A DNA stretch of 64,000 nucleotides from Sceloporus undulatus (taxonomy: Eukaryota; Chordata; Lepidosauria; Squamata; Phrynosomatidae), in contig NC_056528.1 of the NCBI RefSeq assembly GCF_019175285.1, positions 14,971,474 through 15,035,473 on the forward strand. The letters run 5' to 3'. A program made the translations under genes and the position numbers. Shown here piece by piece: positions 46,891 through 58,735 of the stretch. Under the pieces are notes generated by a model. That model made no database searches and was not told where the DNA came from. It saw only the letters and a list, made by a program, of their open reading frames with translations. Every line of letters starts with the position of its first letter. Position 1 is the stretch's first letter.

Positions 46891-47128
46891 GAAAGCGCAC
46901 CTCATCCTGAGGCGGCTAGAGAAGGTCAGCGGCCACTGCTCCACCTTGCTCCGCAGCCCCTACATCCAGAGTCACACCGACACCATGCCTTACCTGTTCT
47001 GCCGTAGCGAAGAGGTCAGGCCACCCGGCATGGTCTGGTACAGTATCCTAAAGGACACGAAAATCACATGTGAGGAGAAAATGGTCTCCATGCTGCGCAA
47101 CATGTATGGCGAGTCCAAGGGGCGATGA
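46891..47128 (+). CDS. ASTN2: Astrotactin terminal coding exon
   Basis: The acceptor is ttgcttccag. One base completes an Arg codon, then 78 codons follow, starting KAHLILRRLEKVSGHC and continuing through YLFCRSEEVRPPGMVWYS and KDTKITCEEKMVS to MYGESKGR and a TGA at 47126. It forms the end of the annexin-like C-terminal domain, including Cys residues typical of the family. The four visible exons together give about 220 residues in one open frame. Positions such as SHTDT, RPPG and LRNMYG differ from the astrotactin paralog sequence I remember best (SRVDT, RPAG, ARNTYG), which is why the paralog remains open. Confidence 0.93.
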
Positions 47129-47800
47129 GAGAAGTCGCCATCTGAAGGATGTGACAGGCCAGATGGGGGCACATGAGACTCTGCAGCGTCATGGACAAGT
47201 GGCCATCTTGCAATTTGAGGGACAGGAGAACCATCGAGACCGCGGAGGATTCGAAACAACCACGGGACAGCAGCAAATTGAGAGATCAGCAAGTTTGGGT
47301 TTTGTTTATTTCCTTTTTTAAAGAAAAAAATATTAATTATTATATTATTATTTAAGAAGGAAGGACGTAAGTTTGCTCAGTTTTTAAGAAAGAGACTGTC
47401 TCTCCTTTCCGACCTCTTTTCTTACTCAATCCCTAGGCTATGTGCCCAAAAGTCAAGAGGAAGAGGCAGAAGCAAGGAAAATGGACAGTTGGGGACTCTA
47501 TAACAGTGGGTTCCATCACTCCAGTCCTACTCAGAGTAGACCTACTGACCCTTGCCTGGGAGGACTATCTCAGGTGGTGTGACTGTGGTAAGGAAGGAGC
47601 CAGAAAAAGATCTACAACTTGTAAGAGGCACCATCTTGGGAGAAGATACCAAGTGGTTTAAACACCGGTTCACAAAGTGTGAGGACTTTGCTAGTAGGCA
47701 ACAAAGAGAGGCTCCAAGGCACAGGTTCCTCAAAGTTTACAGAGGTGCTGCTTGTAGGGGGTCCTGGCAGGTTCTTTTGTGCATTAAAACATATTTACTT
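47129..47800 (+). other. ASTN2: Candidate astrotactin 3' UTR
   Basis: Sequence directly after the stop codon. It has an A/T-rich stretch near 47320-47350 and an ATTAAA hexamer at 47783-47788 that could be a poly(A) signal; a SINE tail follows at 47829. A fragment near 47500-47550 resembles a dispersed repeat, so the true end may be nearer or farther. The boundary is inferred from the hexamer only. Confidence 0.4.
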
Positions 47801-47828
47801 CCACCTTCACTTGATGCTTAGCATTTCG

Positions 47829-47865
47829 TCTGGTTGGAGATGACTTGAAGGCACACAACAACAAG
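47829..47865 (+). mobile_element. SINE 3' tail
   Basis: GGTTGGAGATGACTTGAAGG, then CACACAACAACAAG. Followed by a GTAT-rich microsatellite. Confidence 0.7.
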
Positions 47866-47910
47866 GGTGTGTATGTGTGTATATATGTATGTACGTATGT
47901 GTATACATGC
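47866..47910. repeat. (GTAT/GTGT)n microsatellite
   Basis: Mixed TG and TA steps directly after a SINE tail. Confidence 0.85.
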
Positions 47911-47974
47911 TGTGGGCACTCCACGTTCACCAAGGTTAGTGTTACAGGAGCACCATGAAAGTATTTCTTTTATC

Positions 47975-48212
47975 TCTTTAGGAATCTCTAGGTTCTCCAA
48001 TGCGACCCTATGGATCACGTTGGAGGACTTATACACGCCTAAGGAACTTTTTAAACTAGGAATTGCTAGTTCCTCCAGTGCTACTCTATGGCCAACCTCT
48101 GGCAAAGTAATGCTGGAGGAACCCAGAGATTCCTAGAGAGAACGCATTAATCAAATCTGCGGATAATCAAATCCGCAAAACTCAAAGCCACAAATATGGA
48201 GGACCAACTGTA
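47975..48212 (-). mobile_element. Tigger-like element with internal inverted repeat
   Basis: Ends GGACCAACTGTA, the reverse of the TACAGTTGGTCC terminus. Inside, AGGAATCTCTAGGTTCTCC near 47980 pairs with GGAGGAACCCAGAGATTCCT near 48115. Confidence 0.5.
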
Positions 48213-48324
48213 TAAACAAGCCACTTGAGAAAGGCAAAAAGCATCTGAAGCTTCCTGGAAAGCGATCAGAATAATTGGGAGCTTTATTAAAATACAAAAA
48301 AATAGAGAAACATGTTCATTCTGG

Positions 48325-48346
48325 TAATAATAATAATAATAATAAT
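48325..48346. repeat. (TAA)n microsatellite
   Basis: Seven TAA units. Confidence 0.9.
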
Positions 48347-48497
48347 CCCTCCAGTCTCCTACTTTTTATTGCTTTTATTCCTTCTTTCTTCCAAGGAGAA
48401 CAAGGCACTGTCAGAAGGCAGGGAGAAGAAGAGGGTTGCCCTTCTAAATAAGAATTCTTCCACCTTCTCTTATGAATATACCATGGATAGGCAACAT

Positions 48498-48606
48498 GCA
48501 GCCATCTCAAAGCAGCTGAAGTGCAACTCCCATCATCCCCTGCCATTAGCACATTGGGCTAAGGCTGATGGGAGTTACAGTCGAGCAACGTTGGAGGAGC
48601 CACCCT
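48498..48606. mobile_element. Inverted-repeat fragment, family C
   Basis: GCAACTCCCATCATCCCCTG on the left and GCTGATGGGAGTTACAGTCG on the right pair. A related piece is at 52482-52558. Confidence 0.55.
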
Positions 48607-50617
48607 GGTAGTAGATCCTCCATGTCCTCACACACGCCCAAGAAAGGAAAACTTGGGGAAGGGAAATATTTACCAAAATGCTAAATTACTTCAATCCCCA
48701 GTATCCCTGGCCAGTGCATGTTCCAAGGGGTAGGGAATCCCTTTCAACCCAAGGGCTGAATGCAAGTTTTTTGGAGAGGTGCAATCCAGTAGTGAGAGGA
48801 ACCTAAACAAAGGAATTGAGACCTCCAAAAATGTCCAAAGCATGTTTTACTTTAAGGCTCTTATGGACAGCTTATGCAATGGCCACAGTGTTGCCATGGG
48901 AAAGGGAGCATCCTCATTGGGGAAGCCCAGAGGACCCAAATGGGGACCCAAGAAAAAGAGTGAGGATGGGTGTCCTATTCTGGCCTCATGTGGTTCCAGC
49001 ACAACAGGTCCAACTGTCCGCCCCATCAAAGCCACGCGAAGGCATGATGAAAAAGAGATTGAGAGCAAGTCCTCGATGCCCTGGCACCCGTGCCAAACCA
49101 AACGCAAGGCGAACATAAAAGACGACGCGACTGAAAGGAAGGTTCTGTTGGTGCCTTCTTGGAAACTTTTTGACCGTCGTACGCTCGGGCTTTGAAGCCA
49201 AGGCTGTTGCCTTTTCCAACTTCCCAAGACTTGGCGCCGCATCGAACACTCTCTGGAATATATACACAGGTGCCCCTGCCTGGCTGGATGCCCACTTTCT
49301 TCGGTTGAGAGTTTCTAGCCCAGCCTCACATTTTGTATTTGATGCAACCGGACCCTGCCAGCCTCTTCACCTGCAATTCTTCGATTCTGGGACTTTGTAG
49401 CCAGGTGTGAATCCCGCGGCCCTCACAATGCTCTTGGACTGCAACTCCCAGCAGCCTTTGCTCTCACAATCTGGTGGTAGGGGATGATAAGAGTTGCCAT
49501 TCAGTGTCACTGGGTTTGATTCCACCCTTGAATTCTGCAAAGGTGATATCTATACTATGGCTGCAGCACTTTAAACCTTACCGTATACACCCTCACACAC
49601 AAAATGCACACTATTTTGCAGAACTACAAGGATGGTTGTCCAAACTCCTATTCATTTTGGTGTGCAAAAGAACTTCCCCGTGGCTGTGACCGCCATTAAT
49701 GGATGGAAAAGGAAAGGGGCAGGAGTTGGATTTTCCATGCTAGGTACTGAAATCTGGTTTTCTGGGGGCGCTTTGAGAAACCCAAGCAGGCATTGATGTG
49801 AAAATGAGCTCTGAGATATTACAAATGGTTAGAAAGTAAGTGGGTGGGGGCACTGATTTAAGTTTGTCTGTGGCTATTCTATTGGGAAGAAAGGCTCAGA
49901 GCCTAGCCGTTTCAAGGGCGGACATCTGTTTTATGGCTCCTCCTGGGTGTTCCTCGAAGGGGAGACCTTTGTTTGGGAACGGAATCCAGGCAATGGGACC
50001 ATTGTAACTCTTTCCAGCCTTTCTTCTCTTCCGCATCTTGGTCTCGTCCCCTTGCTATTGTTTCGGAACAGTCCCTCCCAGGTTGAAAGGTTACCCGAAT
50101 AGGGTCATGGATGGGGCAAAACAGGACCATTTTTAGCCCTTGGGAAATGGGGATAGGGGACCTTGCTGTGCAAGAATGGGAGCAGAGCCAAGTGCAGGAG
50201 TTGTCAAAGTACTGTCAACCAGCTCTGAAATGCATGTCCTGATCTCAAATCGCTCCCTTTGGTTTCATCGCCATTCCCCGTTTCCTCCTGCCAAGTGCAT
50301 ATAAAGGCATAGATTTCTCTCTTTTTCCCCATATTCCTTTTTTAATATTTATTTCCCGTCATCTTCTGATTGCAATCTCTTTTCCTTTCCTTTGAAGGAA
50401 ACAGTAAGTGCATGCATATTGCTTGCAAAGAGGTCATGGAAGAGAGGGAAAGAGGTGGTCTTAGGAGGAGAAGGTCTCTGAGACTGCATTTGGAGGCACT
50501 CAGCATTTTCCTTTGGATGGGTTCCATCTCTGGACATCTTCAACATGCCCTACCAAATGAAATTAGTTTCACCTTCTATTGTATTGTGATAGTACTGCAA
50601 TTGTATTGTAATAGTAA

Positions 50618-50811
50618 ATCACTGTGGTGTAGTGATTCTAGTGTTGGACTAAGGCTCTGGGACACTAGGGTTTGAATCTCCACTCAGCCATGGAAACCCA
50701 CTGGATGACTTTGGGCAAGTCACACTCTCTCAGCCTCAGTGGAAGGCAATGGCAAACCTCCTCTGGGGAAAAAAAACCTTGCCAAGAAAACCCTACAATA
50801 GGTTTGCCTTG
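50618..50811 (+). mobile_element. tRNA-derived squamate SINE
   Basis: Head GTGGTGTAGTGATTCTAGTG, B box GGTTTGAATCTCC, then GGGCAAGTCACACTCTCTCA and AAGAAAACCCTACAATAGG. The 3' end is cut by the next SINE. Confidence 0.85.
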
Positions 50812-50813
50812 TT

Positions 50814-50890
50814 CGTGGTTGTGTGCCCTCAAGGCACTTCCAACTTACGGAAACCCTAAGATGAACATATTGTCTGGCTTTCTTAGCAAA
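50814..50890 (-). mobile_element. SINE 3' part, minus strand, facing the previous one
   Basis: Has GTGGTTGTGTGCCCTCAAGG and CACTTCCAACTTACGG. Tail-to-tail with the SINE at 50618-50811. Confidence 0.75.
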
Positions 50891-50939
50891 ATATGAATTG
50901 AGCAAAGAATACGTAAATGTATTTATGTTTGGGATGGGC

Positions 50940-51178
50940 ATGGAGCAATGGAGTCAAACGACAGGGAAAGAGTTTCCGCCTAAACATTAGGAAGAATGTC
51001 TTAATGGTAAGAGGTGTCTGACAGTGAAATACACTGCCTTGGATTATGGTGGAGTCTTTGGAAGCTTTTAAACCGAAGCTGGATGGCCATATCTTTGATT
51101 GTGTATTCTTGTGTGGCAGAATGGGGTTGGATTGGATGACCCTTGGGGTCTCTTCCAACTGTAGGATGCTATGATCCT
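50940..51178 (+). mobile_element. CR1 LINE 3' region
   Basis: Has TAAACATTAGGAAGAATGTC, GACAGTGAAATACACTGCCT, AGCTGGATGGCCATATC and ends GATGCTATGATCC. 5'-truncated. Confidence 0.85.
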
Positions 51179-51879
51179 GTATCTAGTTGTTGAATAGTGG
51201 TGTGATGTGCAGAGAAGGTGTTCTCTGCTTCAGTTGGAAGATATTTTAAAACAGGGACCTGGCGTGGGAAAGAGGATTGGTGATTTTGAGCCTCAAACCA
51301 TGCACTTTGCTGGCGTGTCTCTCCTTGCACACTCCTTGCAATGTGAATTGCAAATAGAAAGCTTAAGTCTCCCTTCCACTTAGGCCTAGGAGGGATGAAG
51401 TCCAGCCATGAGTTCTTGTGGGTGCTTTCCAGACATCCTGCTATAAAAGAAATCGCGAGGGGGGCAGCGGACGGACTGGAGGGTGGCCTTGCAATCCAGT
51501 TAATATTTCTCATGCTTTTTATGTTTCTTGCACTATGGAGGCTGCAAAAAATGTCAGACGCTGAGGTTTTCTGCTTGGCTGGATGGAAAGTTTGAGCTTT
51601 GAAATTCTGGAGGCGCTCTCTCTATGTGTGTGTGTGTGTCTGTCAAATAAAAGGGATTCCCTTCCCTTTTCCCTCTCCAGACATCTCCCTCTCCCCTTGT
51701 GGCTGCAAAACTCATTTATCGCAGTCTCCAGTGACTGGCGCAAATGGAAAAAGCAGCCGGACTTTGCAGAATTAAGGCGGCAGAGCATTGGAGATGAAAC
51801 CTTGACCCTTTGAGAAGACGGTGAGGGTTTAAACCATGCTCTCGGTGCATTGAAGCCCAGAATAGTGACTTGGGAAATT

Positions 51880-51920
51880 TGGTTGGAAATGACTTGAAGG
51901 CACCCAACAACAACAACAAG
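51880..51920 (+). mobile_element. SINE 3' tail
   Basis: GGTTGGAAATGACTTGAAGG followed by (CAA)n. Confidence 0.65.
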
Positions 51921-51971
51921 TATAATGCTATGGTTCCACTCTAACTGCCCTAGCATGCCTGGTTTCTCTTT

Positions 51972-52166
51972 GGCTGCAGAGTTAATGCAGTTTGAGACTG
52001 CTTTAACTGCTATGGCTCAATTCTATGGAATGTGTAGTTTTGCAAGCTGTTTAGGCTTCTCTGCCAGATAGACTCTGGTGCCACATCAAACTACAAATCC
52101 CAGGATTCCACAGGATGGAGTCATGACAGTTAAAGAGGTGTCAAAGCGCATTAATTCTGATGTGGG
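51972..52166. mobile_element. Inverted-repeat MITE, family B
   Basis: Left arm GTTAATGCAGTTTGAGACTG, CTTTAACTGCTATGGC; right arm CATGACAGTTAAAGAGGTGT and GCGCATTAATTCTG. Near complete. Confidence 0.75.
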
Positions 52167-52481
52167 GCAGGTGGCACGGTAACATCTTCATGAATCGTAT
52201 TGAAGGTGCCAACTAAAGTAGACCTATTCTTCTGCCTTTAGTCCAAGAAGGTACAACGTGACCCTCTTGAAAATAAATGTATGCATTGGATCCATCTTGT
52301 GCAGATGGGGAGGAGAATTACATTTCATCTCATTTCATTTCATTTTATTTGGTAGAGAGATTAGCCACATTTTACACATTTAGAAGGAATTTGAGGTTGA
52401 AAGGACCTGGAAGGTGGAAGAAAGGGAAACAAAGTAATGTGATGGACAGACTCAATAGCCCAGAGATGGACAGGAGGACTA

Positions 52482-52558
52482 TAGCCCCCCTTGATGTTGT
52501 TGGACTGCAGCGTCCATCTACTGTGGCCAACATGAATGATGGTGAGGGATGATAGGAC
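52482..52558. mobile_element. Inverted-repeat fragment, family C
   Basis: Has TTGATGTTGTTGGACTGCAG and GCCAACATGAATGATGG. Partial. Confidence 0.4.
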
Positions 52559-52640
52559 AGAGATCCATTGCTCGGCATCTCTTCCTCCTCCGGCATCTGA
52601 GATTTCAGCCATTTGCTCACTTTAGGCTCGATCCAACAGG

Positions 52641-53231
52641 CTCCAGACATCTCAGGCCTGCTGTCCTCATTTTGTGTCTGGCTATGGAATTCACTGAGGT
52701 CCACCACGGTCCTCCAAGGCATTTGATCATTTGAATCTGGCTACATGCCCACAGCACTGAGATCCACCAAGGTTCATCAGGCATCTCATGTGATCATTTT
52801 GGGTCTGGCTATGGAGCTCATAGCCAGATGTGAAATGATGACATCTGCACTGAGATCCACCATGTTTCTCCAGGCGTCTCAGGGCTGATGTGATCATTTT
52901 GCATCTGGCCACGTCTCCTTAACCAGTTTTTAAGTTAAGACATCAGCACTGAGATCCACCACAGTTCTTCAGGCATTTGATCATTTGAGTCTGGCTATGT
53001 GACCACAGCATTGAGATCCACCAGGGTTCATCAGGCATCTCACATCTCAAGGCTGACGTGATCATTTTGGATATGGCTATGTGCCCATGGCCAGGTGTGA
53101 AATGATGCCATCAGCAATGAGATTCACCAGGTTCATCCAAGCGTCTCAGGGGCTGATGTGATCATTTTCTATCTGGCTATGGGGTCTGTAGCCAGTTTCG
53201 AAGTTAAGACATCAGCACTGAGCTCCACCAG
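52641..53231. repeat. Higher-order tandem array, seven units
   Basis: Units begin with TCTGGCTATG-like blocks at 52677, 52736, 52804, 52904, 52990, 53072 and 53172. Nearly all contain a CACTGAGATCCACCA-like block. Spacing is 59, 68, 100, 86, 82 and 100 bp. Units 2-3-4 and 5-6-7 repeat as a triplet: units 3 and 6 share TGTGAAATGATG, units 4 and 7 share AAGTTAAGACATCAGC. The array is unlike any repeat family I recognise. Confidence 0.85.
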
Positions 53232-53642
53232 TGTCCACTGCAAAAGCTAAAAACACTAATATAACTGTATATTCATGCTTCTTAGTCATGCTCAAAACGG
53301 ATGACATTTTGGAACTGACAGAAGGTTGTAATGTGTCCTGGAAAAGTAGAACATCTGCTCCCTCCGATCCTTGTTTCATTTCCAAGATGAGACAGGATCG
53401 GATACATTTAGGTCCAGAGTTGCCTGTAATGGATAAAGAGCAATCTTCCCAAGCAATGTTCTCTTTCCCCCAATCTATCCATAGTCAACGAAAGAAGACG
53501 CCGCTTTCGGGAGAATAAAAAAAGGACCCGCTTTTAAGTTTACAACTCTTTTTAATACAAGCTCTCATACCGTTGCCTTTGAGCCTTTGTTCTCCCAGAC
53601 CCACCGATGCGTGTGACCCATGGCTATGAAGGTATATGTGTG

Positions 53643-53686
53643 TATATATATATATATATACATACATACATACACACACACACACA
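53643..53686. repeat. (TA)n(CATA)n(CA)n compound microsatellite
   Basis: TA run, then CATA, then CA units. Confidence 0.95.
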
Positions 53687-53833
53687 AAACCACACTGTTC
53701 AATATTAGTGCATATACAAGAGAATATATATCGGGTATATCTTCCATGCGCCATATAATATATATAGCGCATACAAGATAGCATAGAACTTTTAACATAC
53801 AGGAATAGACAATGGGAAAATAGTTCTAATGTA

Positions 53834-53835
<2 letters not shown>

Positions 53836-53888
<53 letters not shown>
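53836..53888. repeat. (TTA)n microsatellite
   Basis: About 17 units. Confidence 0.95.
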
Positions 53889-54126
53889 GTAAAAAATAGA
53901 AGTGGAATGTAACCAGTTAATAGGGGAAAAGAAAATAACGGGATCGGGCCGATGGGTTGAAAAACAAGTGAACACCAGACTTGTAAAAATGGCTCTATAA
54001 CATAGTAATAATGGCTGGCATTCTTTTGGTTACTCTCAACTACATTAGAGCCAATGTCGAACCGGGAGATCATTGTCATTGATTCGATGGGTCTAATATA
54101 GAGAGAACTAATCCCGGGATTTCAGC

Positions 54127-54129
<3 letters not shown>

Positions 54130-54168
<39 letters not shown>

Positions 54169-54201
54169 AATAATATTATTATTTATAATAATAATAATAC
54201 A
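54130..54201. repeat. (AAT)n microsatellite, interrupted
   Basis: ATA run, then ATTATTATTT, then a second ATA run; the parts form a small hairpin. Confidence 0.9.
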
Positions 54202-54299
54202 ACTGGAAAAAAGGAAACACCAGGACAAACCGTCGAGAAAAAGAACAAAGAACCGTACTAAAAAAACAATAATAATAAATTAGATGAACAATTGTGTAA

Positions 54300-54319
54300 A
54301 TATATATATATATATATAA
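54300..54319. repeat. (TA)n microsatellite
   Basis: Nine to ten TA units. Confidence 0.9.
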
Positions 54320-54553
54320 TTTTTAAAAAAGATGACAATCTTAATAAATAAGCTTTTTTTTTTTACTATTTACATCTTTATATATTGCTTGGAGATTTTA
54401 AATTAAGATTTGTTTAAAAATAAAACGAACTGCAGCAAACGAAACAAAAACCCATGGAACAACCAGGAGCAGCAAAACTTTACAGGCGTGAGGTACAGAG
54501 TTCAGGTTTAAACTGTGTTTTCGTTTTGTCTTTGCTCTCTGTTTCTTGCACAC

Positions 54554-54668
54554 AGTCTCTCACTCTCTCTTTCTCTCTCTCACTCTCTCGTTCTCTCACT
54601 CAGTCTCTCTTTCTTTCTCTCTTTATACAGTAGAACGGTAAAAACTCTTGTGAAAACAGTCCCATAAC

Positions 54669-54703
<35 letters not shown>
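54554..54703. repeat. (TC)n-rich tracts
   Basis: Two TC-rich runs (54554-54625 and 54671-54703) separated by a short unique piece. Confidence 0.9.
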
Positions 54704-54704
<1 letters not shown>

Positions 54705-56073
54705 AATCTTTCGCTTTTGCTCTCTTCTCTTTTTTTTTGGAGTATTGGTTGATGCCAACTTTGAGCCCGAAAAATAACCCAACAGATTCTGTCATCGAAT
54801 TACAGTTTTAAAAAAAACGACATATATGATAATAACGATAATAATAGCGATGATAATAATAACCTTCGTAGCTACGGCGATAATAAAAACGATACAATAC
54901 GGTATTAGCCATATGGAGGAGGAGTGTTCGGTAATAGAGGAGTAATTGGATACAGAGAATAATATTTCACTAGTAGAGATCACATTTTTATTTTGGAAAG
55001 GTTACATAGATATGACAGGGGGTCGGATCCAGGCGTGTGCGACGGAGCTGGATGTCAAAAAGGGATTCGCCTTCTTTTATACCCCACTGAAATCCCTCCA
55101 GCCTTTTGGAAAGGCTGCACAGAGGAATGAAGGTAGGACCCTACTCAAAAGAAGAGAAGCTGTGGTTTCGGGGGATGCAGAAATGATACCCCCTTTGGGT
55201 ACAGTTGGCTTCTGTAAGTGGATCCCTTCCTTCCGTGGAAGGTAGATCCTAGATCCAACCCATACTGTAGTATTACAGACAACATAAGTCAACATACACA
55301 CGGTGCCTCACCTGTTTCTCCTCGACGTCAGCAGCAAAAGAGTGGAGAAACAGGCATGGGTCTCTCCCCTTATATTCGTCTCAGAGGAAACATGAAGAAG
55401 CCCCATAGTTGCCGTCAAGGAAGAGTGATGTCCCAAGGGGTCCTGGTGTCAACATTGTAGGTTGTTCCCTTTCTCCTCCCTTTAACACCATGTCCTTAAA
55501 TGCCCATCAATCTGGTCCAAGCTAGCTGAAACAGGGAAGAGATGTTCAATGTGCTCCTTACCCATCGGGTGGGTTGGATGCGGTGAGGAAACAACATCCA
55601 GTCCCCCATGATGCCAAGTTGGAGCCAAAGGTAGTCATCTACTGGGAAAGATCCTTTTTTGTTTGACCTGCAACTCTCACAATCCATGGCTGGCTGGAGA
55701 ACTTTGACAAGCGTTGGTGCGTCCTAACCAAGGATGCCATTAGCCCTGAAAGCATGGATTCCCTGACTAATATGGAGGTTGTGGGACCTCCATACTAGTC
55801 TTGATGCAATAAAGCATGTGGGTGCCACCAATCTATGAGATTTTGGGAGGACTGCCAAAATGGCAGTGATGCACACCATTTTCTTTTCATAGCAGCCTCC
55901 TCTAAGATCAGAACAAGATGGCGACCAGGTGAGATTTTCCAAATCTGACCCTGTTCAGTCCTTATGTTCTTTCCCCCCAAACTAAATCAGTCACGAAGGA
56001 CAACTTTTTTGTTGGACTATCAGTTTCGAGGTGGTGGTGATAGGGTCATCTAAACCTGTGATGGGTTCATGTA

Positions 56074-56125
56074 AGGTTTGTCATAAGTCGGAAATGACTT
56101 TAAGGTGCACCGCGACAAAAACAAA
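56074..56125 (+). mobile_element. SINE 3' tail
   Basis: GTTTGTCATAAGTCGGAAAT, GACTTTAAGGTGCACC, then an A/C-rich end. Confidence 0.65.
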
Positions 56126-56989
56126 CCATCCCCAGGGCAACGCTCTCAATGGCTTGCAATGCAATCCTTTTAGACCTATCCCAGCCAGGTTGGCCTTGCG
56201 TTGGCCTCTTAAAAGGGCCCACTGAACAACAGGCACTGCCCACAATAACTGTGCCCAACTCACCGACTAAATAGCCCATACTGCTTGGCAGTAAATACTC
56301 TTTAGGATTTGACCTCTTGGGGGTCTTTGGGCAAGTCGGGCTAGAAATCGCTTCTGTATGATAGAAGGAGGCAGAGACTGTAGGATAGGCAACACAGGTC
56401 TCTATATGCTGTTGGAATCAGGCCAGGGAAAATATCTCTTTTTCTATTTATTAAGGCATTATTTATCGTCTCTATGGATCTCTTTCGATCGTAGACCAGT
56501 CCCAAATGGATGACCCACAGGACAGGACTTGATTCCCCCAAGAACCACAGAAACAAATTCTGTGGTTGGATTTCCCTTCCAACATTTTCTCTGTTATAAT
56601 ACAATAAGAGAGAGATGGGGAGGAAGGGATCAATGGGTTTTGTCTCCCCAAAACAGAGTGTATATCGGACTAATTTAGCAGCCTTGTGTTGTTGTTTACT
56701 TCTTTTGTTTCTATCTAGGTATTACTGTTTTGCTCTCCAAATTTTGAGTTTAGCGTGTGCCATTAGGAGAGCCGAGGAATACTGAAAAACATTGTGTTAC
56801 ATACAGTTGGATAGTGTGGAGGACCCACATGTGCCCACACAAACAATGCGCTTCTTTTGCTCTTAGTAAATACGTTGGAGGGACTTCATCCCCACATACG
56901 CAAAAAATGATGGCATGCCAAAGGGAAATGCAGAAACTTCATAATTATGAACTACTTCATGAAAACCAAGGAGTGAAATCTAGGGATGG

Positions 56990-57200
56990 ACAGAATATCC
57001 AAACAAGAAGTATCCTGGACTGATGACAATTTTCACAATTCAGGACTTCTTCTGCACAAAATGTCCATTTTTCTTTTGCACGGAAACCACATCGGTTGCA
57101 GAGAAAAGAACACTGCTGCACAGAAACAGCATCTTCCGCACCAAAAATGGCTGTTCCCTATGCGTGAATTTTGCGCAGAATAAGACCTTGATTGCGAAAA
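56990..57200. mobile_element. Dispersed repeat related to 15960-16225
   Basis: Blocks such as CTGCACAAAATGTCCATTTT, TGCACGGAAACC, CTGCACAGAAACAGC and GCGCAGAATAAG recur every 30-40 bp. Class unknown. Confidence 0.4.
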
Positions 57201-58259
57201 AGTATTTGAAACCAATTTCGCAGTTCGGGACTTATTTCTCGAGTCGGGATGGAAATTGCTAAAATTGCTCGTCGCATCAAGAACTCATCAAACTGAAAAT
57301 TGCATCCCTTGTCAAAATTTGACAGGGGATCCAGTCTATTGCCCCTTGGATTGTGTAGCTTTGGTTACTTTTGACGGAACTAGAAAAGAACCAAAGGGAT
57401 TTGTATACAAGATATTACAAACATTGTTTTGTTTCTTAAAAGGACAAAATCTACACCCGCAATTTTGTACTCTCCTGTCTTGGAGGGAACTCCATTTAGC
57501 TCAGTGGGACTAGCTGTTTTGCGTAGGAAATGGTACAAGTTTGTGCTGTAACACTTTACTTGGGCTTAAACTTATAGTTCCTCTGGACTCGAGGAGTCAG
57601 TGGGATTTACTTAGGGGTTGACTCTCCAGTTAGCAATAGATTCAATGGATCTACTTTAGTTTGTTGGGATCACCCAACATTTTTCAGCTTGGGGGATTTG
57701 GCTGTTTCATCAAATGCACACATACACTCAGACATGCAAAATATAAATGCCCCCCCCATTCACGTTTCTCTGCACCACCACACCATTTTTGTCTGTGCAA
57801 AGATTCATTATCCCCCCCCCTTTTTTTAAACCCAGATTCCACCAAAATTAACTAAAACAACAACAAAAAAACCTTCTTTTTTTTTTAAAGCAATCTTTCA
57901 GGTCCAAGAACAAAACTTCCCAAACCAAACTTTGCCTTTAAGAAACATCGTCTTTTTTCTCCCCTTTCCTTTCTGTTTTTTTTTTTCTTTTCCAAAAGAC
58001 AAAAACAAAACACAGGTAAAACCTAGGACAAACCGACAGTTACAACCAAGTGACACCGGAATGGAGGTAGCTGAAGCCTGCTTCCAAAGAACCGTCCCTG
58101 GGCTGGAACGCCTCTCCTATTTGATTTTGATAGGCAAGAAAAGTTGGGCCACCAACCAAGTATGTCTGGTAAGGAGATGGGTTTCATTTCTTTTAGAGGC
58201 TGAAAGTCTACATGATAGACTATACTTCATAACTTTACGCATCCGTAGCTACATTGCAG

Positions 58260-58500
58260 AAACATTAGCGAATTGTGAATTCTGGACACTGGCAAGAGTG
58301 CCCCAATGTGCATCAGGCATGTCTTTTGCTCAGATGTGCATTGACCACTTCTGATACAAGTTGGACACTTCTGGTGTGGAGTGGGCACTTCCAAAACACA
58401 TCTGGTATGCCTGTTGTGCAATGGCACCTTCTACTCAGGTGTCTGGGTGCGCACACCGATGTCTACCACTGCCAATCGTGCGCAACGGATGCCCCTATGT
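58260..58500. mobile_element. Possible dispersed repeat with internal repetition
   Basis: GGACACTTCTGG, GGGCACTTCC and GTGCAATGGCACCTTC recur within 240 bp. I cannot name the family. Confidence 0.3.
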
Positions 58501-58735
58501 TGAAACATTGGGCAGCTCCTAAGTGACCAAAGATATTGCAAAGCTACTTGGTTGCATTTTGTGCACATCAAATGCTATTTACAAGGGGCAGAATATAGTA
58601 TTTCAAGAATATTTTCCCTTTGTCTAACTCTGGTGATGGACAAGCATCCCTGTCCCCATTGCAGTGGAAGACAGCAAGCTAGATTAGGGTTTGATGGCCA
58701 GGCTCCACCTTCATTTTGTGGTTTGATTTGGTACA

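Noticed and set aside
48779-49295. Frames on both strands at the same place
   Set aside because: Open on both strands, none with recognisable motifs. It could be old repeat or UTR.
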